The position numbers were made by a program, and so were the translations under genes. This document shows, one piece after another, positions 28,196 to 37,610 of a stretch of DNA of 64,000 bases. Every line of letters starts with the position of its first letter. Positions within the stretch are counted from its first letter, which is position 1. The notes beneath the pieces are model-generated. The model did no database searches. It was not told where the DNA came from and saw only the letters and a list, made by a program, of their open reading frames with translations. Source of the DNA: an uncultured SAR86 cluster bacterium (GTDB lineage: Bacteria; Pseudomonadota; Gammaproteobacteria; Magnimaribacterales; D2472). The stretch is from positions 51,217-115,216 of the forward strand of contig CABYPB010000002.1 of NCBI GenBank assembly GCA_902520725.1, in the 5' to 3' direction.

Positions 28196-28790
28196 AAATT
28201 GATCTTATAAAAATAATTAATCCTATTAAACATAATACTAAGGACATAATGCTGGAAACATATTTATTTGAATATATATTAAATTTTTTATTTTTAGATT
28301 TTGTTAGTAAATATGACAATAAACTGAACCATAGAGTTGAGGTAAGCGCGAAATAAATTGGATAAATATAGTAAAACGTATTGTTAATTGAATCTATTAA
28401 AATAGTGAATAGTGAAACAAAAAAAAGAAATGCTTTTATATTAAAAATGTTGGTAATGAGGCCTACTAAGATACTATTTTTATATCTATCATTCTTTCTT
28501 ATTTCATTGTAAGAATTATTGTTACTAAGCAGCATAGTTACGCCTAAATAAAATATATAGGTGCTTCCAATGAGGCTAATAATAAATTTATATAATATAT
28601 TTGATAAAACTAGAATAGATATTCCATTAATTGCTAAAAGACAATGTATATATATACCAAGTCCAATACCAATGGAAACCTTAATGCCTTCAATTCTGCC
28701 ATACAAAGAAACTTGTCTTATAACAACAGCAGTATCAGGACCTGGACTAGTTAATGCAACTAGGTGTGCTATAGCTGACCAGATAAACAT
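28182..28790 (-). CDS. LysE/RhtB-family amino acid exporter
   Basis: Inner-membrane exporter of 202 residues with about six helices. The N-terminal signature ALTSPGPDTAVVIRQ and the glycine-rich GIKVSIGIGLGIYIH helix are typical of LysE/RhtB proteins, which export basic or neutral amino acids and homoserine lactones. The substrate cannot be told from sequence. It starts three bases after murB stops and overlaps the DUF1285 gene, placing it at the distal end of the envelope operon. Confidence 0.87.
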   Translation of the reverse strand: MFIWSAIAHLVALTSPGPDTAVVIRQVSLYGRIEGIKVSIGIGLGIYIHCLLAINGISILVLSNILYKFIISLIGSTYIFYLGVTMLLSNNNSYNEIRKNDRYKNSILVGLITNIFNIKAFLFFVSLFTILIDSINNTFYYIYPIYFALTSTLWFSLLSYLLTKSKNKKFNIYSNKYVSSIMSLVLCLIGLIIFIRSIYEYF

Positions 28791-28793
28791 TTC

Positions 28794-29795
28794 TTAATTA
28801 ATTACTACTTGAGGTTCGATCTCTAACATAATATTAAATGTATCAAAAACTATATCCTTAATTTGATGAGCATAATTTAGAACATCATCCTGAGATGCGT
28901 TCGAATTAGTTACCAAAACTAAATTATGATTTTTATAAAGCCCAACATTTTTATTATAAGGTAATTTATCTTTGATGAGTTCTATTAGTCTAGCTGTGCC
29001 TATTTTTGAATATTGATCATCCAAATCCCAGACAATTAAGTCTTTAATTGGGAAGACATCTGTTCTTATAAGATCTTTTTTAACAATAGCATTTTTAAAA
29101 AAGCTACCAGCATTTGGAATAATGTTTGGATTTGGTAAGTTCTTATTTCTAATATTACATATTAAATTAGAAACTTCACTCAAACGAAGCTCTGATGAAT
29201 TGACATTGTTATTGTTAATAAAATTTTTAATAGATTCGTATTCAAAATTAAGTAATTTTGGATTATTAGAATTAAAGACAACTTTATAAATAATTTTATT
29301 ACTGTTTTTAAATAAAGAGTCTCTGTAAGTAAATTTACATTGATTTTTTGAATATTTAATGAAATCATCTGAATTATAATCATAGCAGTAAATTTCTTTT
29401 ATCAAATTTGAAATCTCTTGGCCATATGCTCCTATGTTTTGAATTGGAGCTGCGCCTACTGAACCTGGAATCAATGATAAATTTTCGAACCCATAAATAT
29501 TATTATCAATCATATTAAGAACTAATTTATGCCAATTTACAGACGCACCAGCTGATACTGTATTGTTCTTATTTATAATTATTTCATTAAAAATTGGTTT
29601 AACAGCGATTCCATTAAATTTATCTGGTAGAACAAGATTAGTGCCCTCTCCTACAATCAATACTGGTAATTTCTCTTTCTTTATAAAATCATATAAATCA
29701 TTAAAGTCATCTTGATTATTAATTTCAATAAAAAATTTTGAAACAGATTTAATATTAAGAGAATTGTCTAGTGAGTGGTTATTATATATTTTCAT
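28794..29795 (-). CDS. murB: UDP-N-acetylenolpyruvoylglucosamine reductase
   Basis: FAD enzyme that reduces UDP-GlcNAc-enolpyruvate to UDP-MurNAc in peptidoglycan synthesis. FAD-binding segments VGEGTN (48-53) and IPGSVGAAPIQNIGAYG (109-125) are clear; the catalytic serine lies in NAGSFFKN and a C-terminal glutamate in IEPQV. The spacing after the serine and the full C-terminal domain fit type I (E. coli-like) MurB, 333 residues. Its start overlaps the kdsB stop by 4 bases. In Pseudomonas murB also follows kdsB, so the order is ancestral. Confidence 0.94.
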   Translation of the reverse strand: MKIYNNHSLDNSLNIKSVSKFFIEINNQDDFNDLYDFIKKEKLPVLIVGEGTNLVLPDKFNGIAVKPIFNEIIINKNNTVSAGASVNWHKLVLNMIDNNIYGFENLSLIPGSVGAAPIQNIGAYGQEISNLIKEIYCYDYNSDDFIKYSKNQCKFTYRDSLFKNSNKIIYKVVFNSNNPKLLNFEYESIKNFINNNNVNSSELRLSEVSNLICNIRNKNLPNPNIIPNAGSFFKNAIVKKDLIRTDVFPIKDLIVWDLDDQYSKIGTARLIELIKDKLPYNKNVGLYKNHNLVLVTNSNASQDDVLNYAHQIKDIVFDTFNIMLEIEPQVVIN

Positions 29796-30505
29796 ATATC
29801 TAATAAATAACTTTTTGCTTTGATCACATCATCAGCTGTATCTATTCCATCAGGAATATCATCAATATATTTGGAAACATAAATTGAAAAGTTATTTTCA
29901 AGAAATCTTAATTGTTCTAACTTTAATTTAATCTCATTTTCTGTTGGTTTAAGTGATACTAATTGATTTAATGTTTTTAAAGAATACCCATAGACACCGA
30001 TATGTCGCATTGGATTATTTAGTGAACCAGTTCTTAAAAATTGTTTTGCATAATTGCTGTCATCAACTTCTACCATGACACAGCTTGGATTATGTATGTC
30101 TTCTTTAGATTTAAGTGGATTTGACGCTGTAACTATATCGCATGAAAGAGAATAAAAATTATTTTTCATTTGAGATATCAGATCATTTGGAATAAATGGT
30201 TCATCACCCTGAAGGTTTAAAATTAAAGTTTGTTCATTAAGATTTAGTTTTGATGCAGCTTCATGCACTCTATCTGTTCCAGATATATGATCATTTGAAG
30301 TCATAATTACATTACTTGTAATCATCTCAAGATTATTAGCTATTAATTCTGAATCAGTTGCTACAAATGTATTAGGTGAAATATTTAAAGCATTTTTAAA
30401 TACCCTTTGTATAAGACTTTCACCATTTATATCAATTAAAGGTTTATTTTTTAGGCGTGTTGAGCCTATGCGAGAAGGTATTATGATGTAAAAATCATCA
30501 TTCAT
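29792..30505 (-). CDS. kdsB: 3-deoxy-manno-octulosonate cytidylyltransferase
   Basis: Activates Kdo as CMP-Kdo for attachment to lipid A. The nucleotide-binding N-terminus IPSRIGSTRLKNKPL, the ATDSE and NLQGDEPF segments (metal-binding aspartate) and the HIGVYGYS motif are all present; 237 residues is slightly shorter than E. coli KdsB. It starts one base after the msbA::lpxK gene and overlaps murB by 4 bases. The Trm112-like small gene often found between lpxK and kdsB is absent here. Confidence 0.93.
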   Translation of the reverse strand: MNDDFYIIIPSRIGSTRLKNKPLIDINGESLIQRVFKNALNISPNTFVATDSELIANNLEMITSNVIMTSNDHISGTDRVHEAASKLNLNEQTLILNLQGDEPFIPNDLISQMKNNFYSLSCDIVTASNPLKSKEDIHNPSCVMVEVDDSNYAKQFLRTGSLNNPMRHIGVYGYSLKTLNQLVSLKPTENEIKLKLEQLRFLENNFSIYVSKYIDDIPDGIDTADDVIKAKSYLLDI

Positions 30506-30506
30506 A

Positions 30507-33266
30507 TTAGCTTAGAGATTTTAATTTTTGATCAAGCTTATCTATAAATTTATTGCCTACATCAGCATCGATTGTTAAATACCATATTTTGTTAATATCA
30601 AGATCTTTACATTTGGATGCATCTTTTTCTGTCATAACAATTGGTAAATGATCTAAATAAAATATATCGCTAGAAGAAAAATTATGATGATCTGGAAATG
30701 GATGTCTAATTATTTCAAAACCAAGTTTTTCAAGTAAATCAAAAAACCTACCTGGATTTCCCAACCCAGCGACAGCATGAACTTGATTATGCATGGGCCA
30801 ATTATCAACACTATAAGATTTACCTGATTTTAAATGAACAAACTTTGATGGGCTCACACTCATTAGAAATTCATTCTCTTCAGTTGGACCACTGTTATTT
30901 ACAATAAAGTCTACTGATTGTAATCTATTTTTTGATTCCCTTAATGGTCCAGCAGGAAAAGTTAAATTATTGCCAAATCTTCTTTTTCCATCAATAACAG
31001 CAATCTCAATGTCTCGTGCCATAGAATAATGTTGGAGTCCATCGTCTGAGATGATCACGTCACAATCATGTTTTTTAGTGATGTTTTTAACAGCTCTAAC
31101 CCTATTTTTATCTATATAAAAAGGTAAATTTAATTTAGCAAGAATTTGAGCTTCATCACCTGTTTCTTTGACCGAGGTTTCTTCAGTAACTCTAAGTGTT
31201 TCTTTAAATTTCCCCCCATATCCCCTACTAACAATTCCAGGCTTATATCCTCTTTTAATCAATTCAATTGCAATATATTTTACTAGAGGAGTTTTACCTG
31301 TTCCTCCAATTGTTAGATTACCCACTACAATAATTGGAACATCTGCTTTATATGATTGATTAAGATTTTTAATATATTTCCTTCTTCTTCTAGTCGTTAA
31401 ATAGGAGAAAATAAAAGAAAACGGATATAACAGATACAACCAAAAGCTCTTGTTGTACCAACTATCAACTACGAAACTTGTTGAGGCCTCATCTTCGTAC
31501 TCTGGCATAAATAGTTGAGTTGACTGAGTAGTAGGCAAGATAGATTTGGGTGAATCCTCAAATTTATTTTTATATAAAGAATGATAAACAGATTTATTTT
31601 CAATTAGTTCATCATGACGTCCAGATTCGACAATTTGACCATTATCAAGAACTATTATCTTAGATGCATTTTCAATTGTAGAAAGCCTATGAGCTATAAC
31701 AATTGTAGTTCTATTTGAAATAAGTTTTTCAAGAGCTTCCTGGACTATTAACTCCGATTCAGTATCCAAAGCTGATGTTGCTTCATCTAAAATTATTATT
31801 GGTGAATCTTTATAAAAAGCTCTTGCTATTGCCAATCTTTGCCTTTGACCACCTGACAGTAAGACACCATCGTCTCCAATTTCAGATTCATATCCCTCAG
31901 GAAGATTTTCTATAAATTCTGCACAGCCAGATAATTTTGCTGATTCCTTAAGTTTATCAACATCAATTGAATCATCACCGTATGCAATATTTTTAGCTAT
32001 TGTGTCATTAAATAAAGATGGTGATTGATTAACTATTGATATTGAGGTGCGCAAATGCGCTAATGGGAATTCAGCTATTGGTGTCCCATCTATCAAGATT
32101 TCACCAGAACTATGATTATAAAATCTAGGAATAAGGTTAGCTATTGTAGATTTACCAGATCCAGATTTTCCTACTATTGCTATAGTCTCATTTTGTTCAA
32201 TAGAAAAGTTTATATTTGATAGGATTTGAGAGCCTGTATCATAAGAAAAGTTTATATCTTTAAATTCGATATGTCCTTGAATTGGATCATTATTTGATCC
32301 ACTATCTATCTCTTTATCTTGATCTAATTGATCAAATATCTCATTTGCAGCAGCTAAACCCTTTTGAACAATCATATTTATACTTGATAATTGTCTTATG
32401 GGTTTTGCCATTAATCCTGCAGCTGTAAAAAATGCAACAAATGTTTCAGCGTCGAGTGATATTCCTAGACTTGCTCCTAGTGCAAAATAAGCAACTATTG
32501 ATAAGGAAATAGACACTAGTACTTGAATAATAGGTGTTGCCATGTTTCCAGTTGCTTCTAATTTTAAGTTTTGGTTTCTATTTGATTCATTAGCTACTAA
32601 GAATCTAGAATTCTCATATTCTTGGGCATTAAAACTTTTAATTTCAACATGACCATCTACTGCCTCAGAGGCAATATGTGTAACATCGCCCATTGCAGTT
32701 TGAATCTTTGTTGCTAATTTTTTAAGTCTTTTACCAGCAACATAAACAATTATTGCAATGAGTGGAGCTGTACCAATTAAAAGAAGTGTTAGCTTAAAAT
32801 TTAAATATAATAGGTAAACAAATAATCCTATTAATAAAAACCCCTCTCGAATTAAAGTTTTCACTGCATTAGAGGCTGCACCAGATACCTGGGTAGTTGT
32901 GAATGTAATTCTATTAATTAATTGGCCTGACTGATTCGAATCAAAATAAGATTTTGGCAAGTCATGTAGTTTATGAAATAGCTCTGCTCTTAAATCATGA
33001 ACTATTCCAAATCCGACTTTGGACATAAAATAGTTTCCAACAAAAAAACCAATGCCTCTAGCCATTGCAATAAATATTAATGAGAGCGCTAAAAGTGAAC
33101 TAAAATTATCTTCTTCAGAATTTATAAAGCCTATAATTCTTCTTATCCATTCAACTGCAGCTATATCTGCAAATGCGAAGCTTATAAAGCCAATTACACT
33201 TATAAAGAAGGACCATTTGTATGTAAATGTATAGCCTAGTAATCTTCTTAAACTGCTATTCTTCAT
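30507..33266 (-). CDS. msbA-lpxK: MsbA-LpxK fusion: lipid A flippase and tetraacyldisaccharide 4'-kinase
   Basis: One uninterrupted 919-residue frame joins two lipid A enzymes. Residues 1-570 are an MsbA-type ABC half-transporter: six membrane helices, Walker A GKSGSGKST (366-374), signature LSGGQ (470-474), Walker B IIILDE (490-495) and switch histidine H526. About 30 linker residues follow. From about 601 the protein is LpxK from its usual N-terminal membrane helix: W603 region, GNLTIGGTGKTP (649-660), GDEAQIL (703-709) and DDGLQHY (741-747). The only internal methionine near the junction (M587) has no ribosome-binding site. LpxK phosphorylates lipid A precursor at 4' and MsbA flips the finished core-lipid A; as MsbA dimerises, LpxK would be brought in as two copies. 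The start overlaps exbD by 4 bases. Confidence 0.92.
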   Translation of the reverse strand: MKNSSLRRLLGYTFTYKWSFFISVIGFISFAFADIAAVEWIRRIIGFINSEEDNFSSLLALSLIFIAMARGIGFFVGNYFMSKVGFGIVHDLRAELFHKLHDLPKSYFDSNQSGQLINRITFTTTQVSGAASNAVKTLIREGFLLIGLFVYLLYLNFKLTLLLIGTAPLIAIIVYVAGKRLKKLATKIQTAMGDVTHIASEAVDGHVEIKSFNAQEYENSRFLVANESNRNQNLKLEATGNMATPIIQVLVSISLSIVAYFALGASLGISLDAETFVAFFTAAGLMAKPIRQLSSINMIVQKGLAAANEIFDQLDQDKEIDSGSNNDPIQGHIEFKDINFSYDTGSQILSNINFSIEQNETIAIVGKSGSGKSTIANLIPRFYNHSSGEILIDGTPIAEFPLAHLRTSISIVNQSPSLFNDTIAKNIAYGDDSIDVDKLKESAKLSGCAEFIENLPEGYESEIGDDGVLLSGGQRQRLAIARAFYKDSPIIILDEATSALDTESELIVQEALEKLISNRTTIVIAHRLSTIENASKIIVLDNGQIVESGRHDELIENKSVYHSLYKNKFEDSPKSILPTTQSTQLFMPEYEDEASTSFVVDSWYNKSFWLYLLYPFSFIFSYLTTRRRRKYIKNLNQSYKADVPIIVVGNLTIGGTGKTPLVKYIAIELIKRGYKPGIVSRGYGGKFKETLRVTEETSVKETGDEAQILAKLNLPFYIDKNRVRAVKNITKKHDCDVIISDDGLQHYSMARDIEIAVIDGKRRFGNNLTFPAGPLRESKNRLQSVDFIVNNSGPTEENEFLMSVSPSKFVHLKSGKSYSVDNWPMHNQVHAVAGLGNPGRFFDLLEKLGFEIIRHPFPDHHNFSSSDIFYLDHLPIVMTEKDASKCKDLDINKIWYLTIDADVGNKFIDKLDQKLKSLS

Positions 33267-33667
33267 TTTTCTATTGTTCTAATTTGTACTTCATTAAATC
33301 CATACTTATTTAATATGTCCATTATAGTGATTACCCATATGTGTAATGAATCAGATTCAGCACTTAATATAATAGAGCTATCACTATTTTCTAATTCAAA
33401 AATAGCTTGATCTAATTTATCGATATCATTTATATCGAAAACATTATCGTTTACGTATATGCTACCACTGCTAATAACTACTATTTCGTTTTTTGATTGG
33501 ACAGTTTTATATTCAAATGATTCAGTCTTTGGTAAGTCAAGAGATAAAAATTGTGAATCGCCAACTTTAGAAGTTACAACAAAGAAAATAACCAATAAAA
33601 AAACAATGTCAATTAAAGGTGTTATTTCTATTGAAAATGATGACTTTTCATTCGATATAAATTTCAT
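33263..33667 (-). CDS. exbD: ExbD/TolR-family biopolymer transport protein
   Basis: A 134-residue protein with one N-terminal membrane helix containing the proton-path aspartate in ITPLIDIVFLLVIFF, preceded by a short cytoplasmic tail and followed by a periplasmic domain. With ExbB it would use the proton gradient to energise TonB. It overlaps the msbA::lpxK start by 4 bases and follows exbB by 3 bases. The position between lolD and msbA/lpxK is conserved in gammaproteobacteria, and TonB receptors occur in this window. No tonB gene is seen here. Confidence 0.9.
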   Translation of the reverse strand: MKFISNEKSSFSIEITPLIDIVFLLVIFFVVTSKVGDSQFLSLDLPKTESFEYKTVQSKNEIVVISSGSIYVNDNVFDINDIDKLDQAIFELENSDSSIILSAESDSLHIWVITIMDILNKYGFNEVQIRTIEK

Positions 33668-33670
33668 TAT

Positions 33671-34267
33671 TTAGTTAATTATGTCTATAAATCCAGAAAC
33701 TTCCTTTTGAAGACTTATTAAGAGGTAATTTATCTTTTGTTCAAAATATTTATGAAGAACAAGCCCAGGAACAGCTATTAATAAACCAAACGCAGTAGTT
33801 ATTAAAGCTTGTGATATACCAGCAGCTAGAAGATCAGGATTTGCTCCAGATGTTTCTGTTAGTCCTGTGAAAGCTGTAATCATGCCAACAACTGTTCCTA
33901 ATAGACCCAGTAAGGGGCTTATGGTAGCTATCGTCCCGAGCATTGATAATCTTCTTTCTAAAACGTACTTTACTTCTTCAGCTTTCTCTTCTATTTTTGA
34001 TTCTAAATTTTCTCTTGGCAGATCTTTATATTTAATACAATTAATTAATAAAAAACCTAAAGAGGATAAATTTGATATCTCAGAGGCTTGCTTACTATTC
34101 ATTAAATCTTTTTCTAATAAATTAACAATTTGGTTAGATAGGCCTTTGGGTGAAATTAATCTATTTTGAAGAAACCATGACTTCTCAATTGAAATGCTTA
34201 TTATCAGGACACTGCATGCCAATAATGGCCACATGAAAGGTCCTCCAGCTGTTATAAATTCATTCAT
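33671..34267 (-). CDS. exbB: ExbB/TolQ/MotA-family proton channel protein
   Basis: A 198-residue inner-membrane protein with three helices: one N-terminal ([19 protein letters not shown]) and two C-terminal, with the family segment [20 protein letters not shown] and the [20 protein letters not shown] helix. Forms the pentameric stator around ExbD. It overlaps lolD by 4 bases. A TolQ role cannot be excluded, but the lolD-exbB-exbD-lpxK order points to the ExbB-like pair. Confidence 0.9.
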   Translation of the reverse strand: MNEFITAGGPFMWPLLACSVLIISISIEKSWFLQNRLISPKGLSNQIVNLLEKDLMNSKQASEISNLSSLGFLLINCIKYKDLPRENLESKIEEKAEEVKYVLERRLSMLGTIATISPLLGLLGTVVGMITAFTGLTETSGANPDLLAAGISQALITTAFGLLIAVPGLVLHKYFEQKINYLLISLQKEVSGFIDIIN

Positions 34268-34941
34268 TTAATTTTATTTAATTTGCTATCAGATAGATCA
34301 TAGATGCTATCAAATGCCTTTATAAACTTATTATCATGAGTAGCTGTGATTAAAGCAACACCGAAGTCATTAGATATATTAATAAGTATGTCTTGAATAA
34401 CACTGGCATTTTCTTCATCTAAGTTCCCTGTTGGCTCATCGAGAAATAAAAACTTTGGTTGATTGGTAAGTGCTCTTGCTATTGCTACTCTTTGTTTTTC
34501 ACCACCAGATAATTTCCATGGTAAATGATCCTTTCTATCATAGATATTTAAATTTTTCATAAGACTTACTATTTGATCTTTTTTATTTTTAGTAAAATTG
34601 TTATTTAGTTCTGCGGGTATGGATATATTCTCAGCAATCGTAAGATCATCAAGTAAATGATGAAATTGATATACAAAACCAAAATTTTTAAGCCTAATTT
34701 CACTTAATTTGCTCAAAGGGATATTTGAAAAATTATATTCATTAAATTCTACAACTCCAGCTGTAGGTTTATCTAAACCAGCCATTATATGCAAGAATGT
34801 TGATTTGCCGGCACCTGACCTGCCTGATATTGCAATTTTTTGAGATTCATTAATTTTAAAATTAATATTAGAAAACACATCTAGGATTTCATTATTTATA
34901 ATGAATGACTTTGAAATATTTTTACACTCTATACTATTCAT
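34264..34941 (-). CDS. lolD: Lipoprotein-releasing system ATPase
   Basis: ABC ATPase of 225 residues that powers release of lipoproteins from the inner membrane to LolA. Walker [10 protein letters not shown], the LolD-type [15 protein letters not shown] segment, signature LSGGEKQR and Walker [14 protein letters not shown] are intact. It overlaps the permease gene by 8 bases and exbB by 4. MacB-type ATPases are related, but context with the LolC/E-like permease supports LolD. Confidence 0.92.
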   Translation of the reverse strand: MNSIECKNISKSFIINNEILDVFSNINFKINESQKIAISGRSGAGKSTFLHIMAGLDKPTAGVVEFNEYNFSNIPLSKLSEIRLKNFGFVYQFHHLLDDLTIAENISIPAELNNNFTKNKKDQIVSLMKNLNIYDRKDHLPWKLSGGEKQRVAIARALTNQPKFLFLDEPTGNLDEENASVIQDILINISNDFGVALITATHDNKFIKAFDSIYDLSDSKLNKIK

Positions 34942-36166
34942 GTCTAAGAATTTCGATTGGATTTAATTTAATTGCTCTTAACGATGGGATGAGTGTTGAT
35001 ATTAGACTTATTGCAAAAGATACAGTGCAAATTATAAATATTTGAAAATAATTTATATAGTATGGAAAGTAGTTTATAAAATAGGCATCCAAAAGATTTC
35101 TTTCTAAAAATACCTCTAAAATATTAATAATATTATTAAGATTTAGTATTAATAAAAATCCTAAGATAATTCCACAAACGATTCCTATAAAGCTAACTAC
35201 TAAACCTTGTGTAAAAAAAATTAATATAATCTGTTTTGAACTTGCGCCAAGAGTTAACAAGATACCTATTTCCCTTTCTTTTGATTTTACAGTCATTATT
35301 ACTGTTGAAAGGACAAGTATTGAAGCAACACATACTATTAAAAATAACATTAAGCTTATTAAAAGTTTTTCAAATTTAATAGCCTCAAATAAAGTTCCAT
35401 GAGTTGCTTTCCATGATGTGTATGAAGCATTTTCTATATTTATATCATTAACTATTTTTTGAGTTATCTGATCAGCTTTAAAAAGGTTATTAGTTTTTAA
35501 TCTTATTGACAGAGTTTCAGTATTTGAAATACTTTTAAGTTTCTGCGCTGTCTGGTGAGAAACTAAAGTAAGAATCTCGTCAATCTCTGTTTTCAGTTCA
35601 TATATACCAACAAGTTTAAGATTAACAGATGTCGGATACGATCCAATTATAGATGTCTTTATATCAGATGTTGTAATGTTTATGTCATCACCAATATAAA
35701 CACCAAGTTTTGCAGCTAATAAAGAACCAATTATTATTGAATTATTGGAATTAAGATTATTAATATCACCAATTAGCATATAACTTGGAATAATTGACAT
35801 ATTTTTTTCATTAACAGCATCAATCCCGACAATATTTACTCCTTTACTATCAGATTCTGATGACATTAATCCTTGCAAGGAAATATATGGTGATGCGTCT
35901 ATAACATCTGGATCATTTTTAATGGTCTGAATAAGGTCTTCATAATTTTTAATTGGGTATTCTGATTGAATTACAGAATGTGGAATTACACCTAATATTC
36001 TATCTTCAAGCTCCTTCTCAAAGCCGTTCATTACAGATGTAACAACAATTAGGCTTGATATTCCTATCATCAAACCAATGACTGCCAAGATAGTTGTAAA
36101 AGAGAACATTCCTCCTTTATTAGATCTAAGGTATTTATAGCCTAATTTCAGAGAGATAGAAGACAC
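34934..36166 (-). CDS. Lipoprotein-releasing system permease (LolC/LolE family)
   Basis: Permease of 410 residues: an N-terminal helix after the GYKYLRSNKGG start, a large periplasmic domain (about 45-265), and three C-terminal helices, ending with the [27 protein letters not shown] signature of LolC/E. Only one such gene is present beside lolD; E. coli has both lolC and lolE. It may act as a homodimer (as proposed for LolF-type systems), or a second permease may lie elsewhere. It is the first gene of the envelope operon, 4 bases after the aldehyde dehydrogenase gene. Confidence 0.9.
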   Translation of the reverse strand: MSSISLKLGYKYLRSNKGGMFSFTTILAVIGLMIGISSLIVVTSVMNGFEKELEDRILGVIPHSVIQSEYPIKNYEDLIQTIKNDPDVIDASPYISLQGLMSSESDSKGVNIVGIDAVNEKNMSIIPSYMLIGDINNLNSNNSIIIGSLLAAKLGVYIGDDINITTSDIKTSIIGSYPTSVNLKLVGIYELKTEIDEILTLVSHQTAQKLKSISNTETLSIRLKTNNLFKADQITQKIVNDINIENASYTSWKATHGTLFEAIKFEKLLISLMLFLIVCVASILVLSTVIMTVKSKEREIGILLTLGASSKQIILIFFTQGLVVSFIGIVCGIILGFLLILNLNNIINILEVFLERNLLDAYFINYFPYYINYFQIFIICTVSFAISLISTLIPSLRAIKLNPIEILRHE

Positions 36167-36170
36167 AAAA

Positions 36171-37598
36171 CTATTTCATTAACTGTTTTAATACTTTTTC
36201 AATATCGCCCTTATACGGTGGTCGCACAGCATCAAAAAAATTATCTAGTTTGAAACTTACATCTTTGTAATAAGCTCTTGGATTAGAAAAGTTTTTAAAA
36301 CCCTCAAAAGATTTGTATCTACCCATACCAGATGGACCTACTCCACCAAATGATAAATCATTTTGCTGAAGATGGCTTATAACGTTATTTACAGTGACGC
36401 CTCCAGAAGAAGTTTTATTTAGTAAGTCATTCTCTTCAGATGTATTATTACCAAAATAATATAAACCAAGAGGTCTATCTTTTGAATTAATAAGAGCTGT
36501 CGCTTCATCAATTTCATCATATTCAACAACTGGCAATAGTGGACCAAATATCTCTTCCTGCATGATTTTCATGTCATCAGATGTGTTTGTAACAATTGTA
36601 GGAGGGATTTTATAAAATTCCTGTTGGCTAAAATCTTCATTAGAAGGATTAATCTCATCAACATGAGCTCCCTTTTCTATTGCGTCACTTAAAAGATCCT
36701 TTAAACGATCATAATGTTTTTCATTAATTACTGATGTGTAATCTTCGTTATCCTTAAGAGTCGGATAATATTGTGATACTGCTTCTTTTGTTTCTTTAAT
36801 AAATTCATCTTTTTGATCTTTATGAACAACAACATAATCAGGTGCCAGGCATATTTGTCCAGCATTGAGAGTTTTACCAAACATTATTCGTTTAGCAGTA
36901 GTTTTTAAATCAGCAGATTTACCAATAACTACAGGTGATTTACCACCAAGCTCTAATGTACAAGGAACTAAATTCTTAGAAGCTGCATTCATAACATGCT
37001 TTGCTACAGAGCCTCCTCCTGTATAAAGAAGGTGATCAAAATTAAGTTGTGTAAAAGACTCTCCAACCTCAGGGCCACCTAAAAATGTAGCGAATTCAGT
37101 TTCATCAAATGATTTATCACAAAGATCTTTTAGAAGTGATGATGTTATTGGCGTATGCTCACTTGGTTTGTGCATAACTTGGTTACCAGCAGCAAATATT
37201 GAGACTAAAGGAACAAAAGCTAAATTAACTGGAAAATTCCACGGAGAAATCATACCAACTGTTCCAAGAGGTTCATATTTTATATAGGATTTTGCGCCTA
37301 GTAATCCAAAAGGAAAGTTAGAAGATTTTTTTTCAATTTTATTCCATTTTTTTACATTTTTAATTGCTAAATTAATTGATGGCATTATTCCATATATATC
37401 AGAAAGCATTGATGCATTTTTAGATCTATTACCAAAATCAGCATTTAACGCATCTATAAAGTCATACCTGTTATCCATGATTAAAGATTTCAGTCTTTGA
37501 AGTCTGTCAATTCTCAATTCTATTGAAGGTGATCCATTTTTTACAAAAAATTCTTTTTGCTTATTAAGAGTTCTATTCATTTCATCATAGTTATTCAT
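36171..37598 (-). CDS. Aldehyde dehydrogenase (coniferyl-aldehyde-dehydrogenase-like)
   Basis: NAD(P)-dependent aldehyde dehydrogenase of 475 residues, oxidising aldehydes to acids. The active site is complete: N121 in SPWNFP, E216 in LELGGKSP and nucleophile C250 in NAGQICLAPDY. The short C-terminus and the hydrophobic GTVGMISPWNFPVNL region resemble the coniferyl aldehyde dehydrogenase/fatty aldehyde dehydrogenase branch. It lies 13 bases after the dienoyl-CoA-reductase-like gene, suggesting joint use in fatty or aromatic compound oxidation. Exact substrate unknown. Confidence 0.88.
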   Translation of the reverse strand: MNNYDEMNRTLNKQKEFFVKNGSPSIELRIDRLQRLKSLIMDNRYDFIDALNADFGNRSKNASMLSDIYGIMPSINLAIKNVKKWNKIEKKSSNFPFGLLGAKSYIKYEPLGTVGMISPWNFPVNLAFVPLVSIFAAGNQVMHKPSEHTPITSSLLKDLCDKSFDETEFATFLGGPEVGESFTQLNFDHLLYTGGGSVAKHVMNAASKNLVPCTLELGGKSPVVIGKSADLKTTAKRIMFGKTLNAGQICLAPDYVVVHKDQKDEFIKETKEAVSQYYPTLKDNEDYTSVINEKHYDRLKDLLSDAIEKGAHVDEINPSNEDFSQQEFYKIPPTIVTNTSDDMKIMQEEIFGPLLPVVEYDEIDEATALINSKDRPLGLYYFGNNTSEENDLLNKTSSGGVTVNNVISHLQQNDLSFGGVGPSGMGRYKSFEGFKNFSNPRAYYKDVSFKLDNFFDAVRPPYKGDIEKVLKQLMK

Positions 37599-37610
37599 AC
37601 GCGTAGCCCT

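Noticed and set aside
31480..31520. Separate lpxK start at M587 of the fused protein
   Set aside because: No stop separates the two parts and no ribosome-binding site precedes the methionine; a true fusion is the simpler reading.
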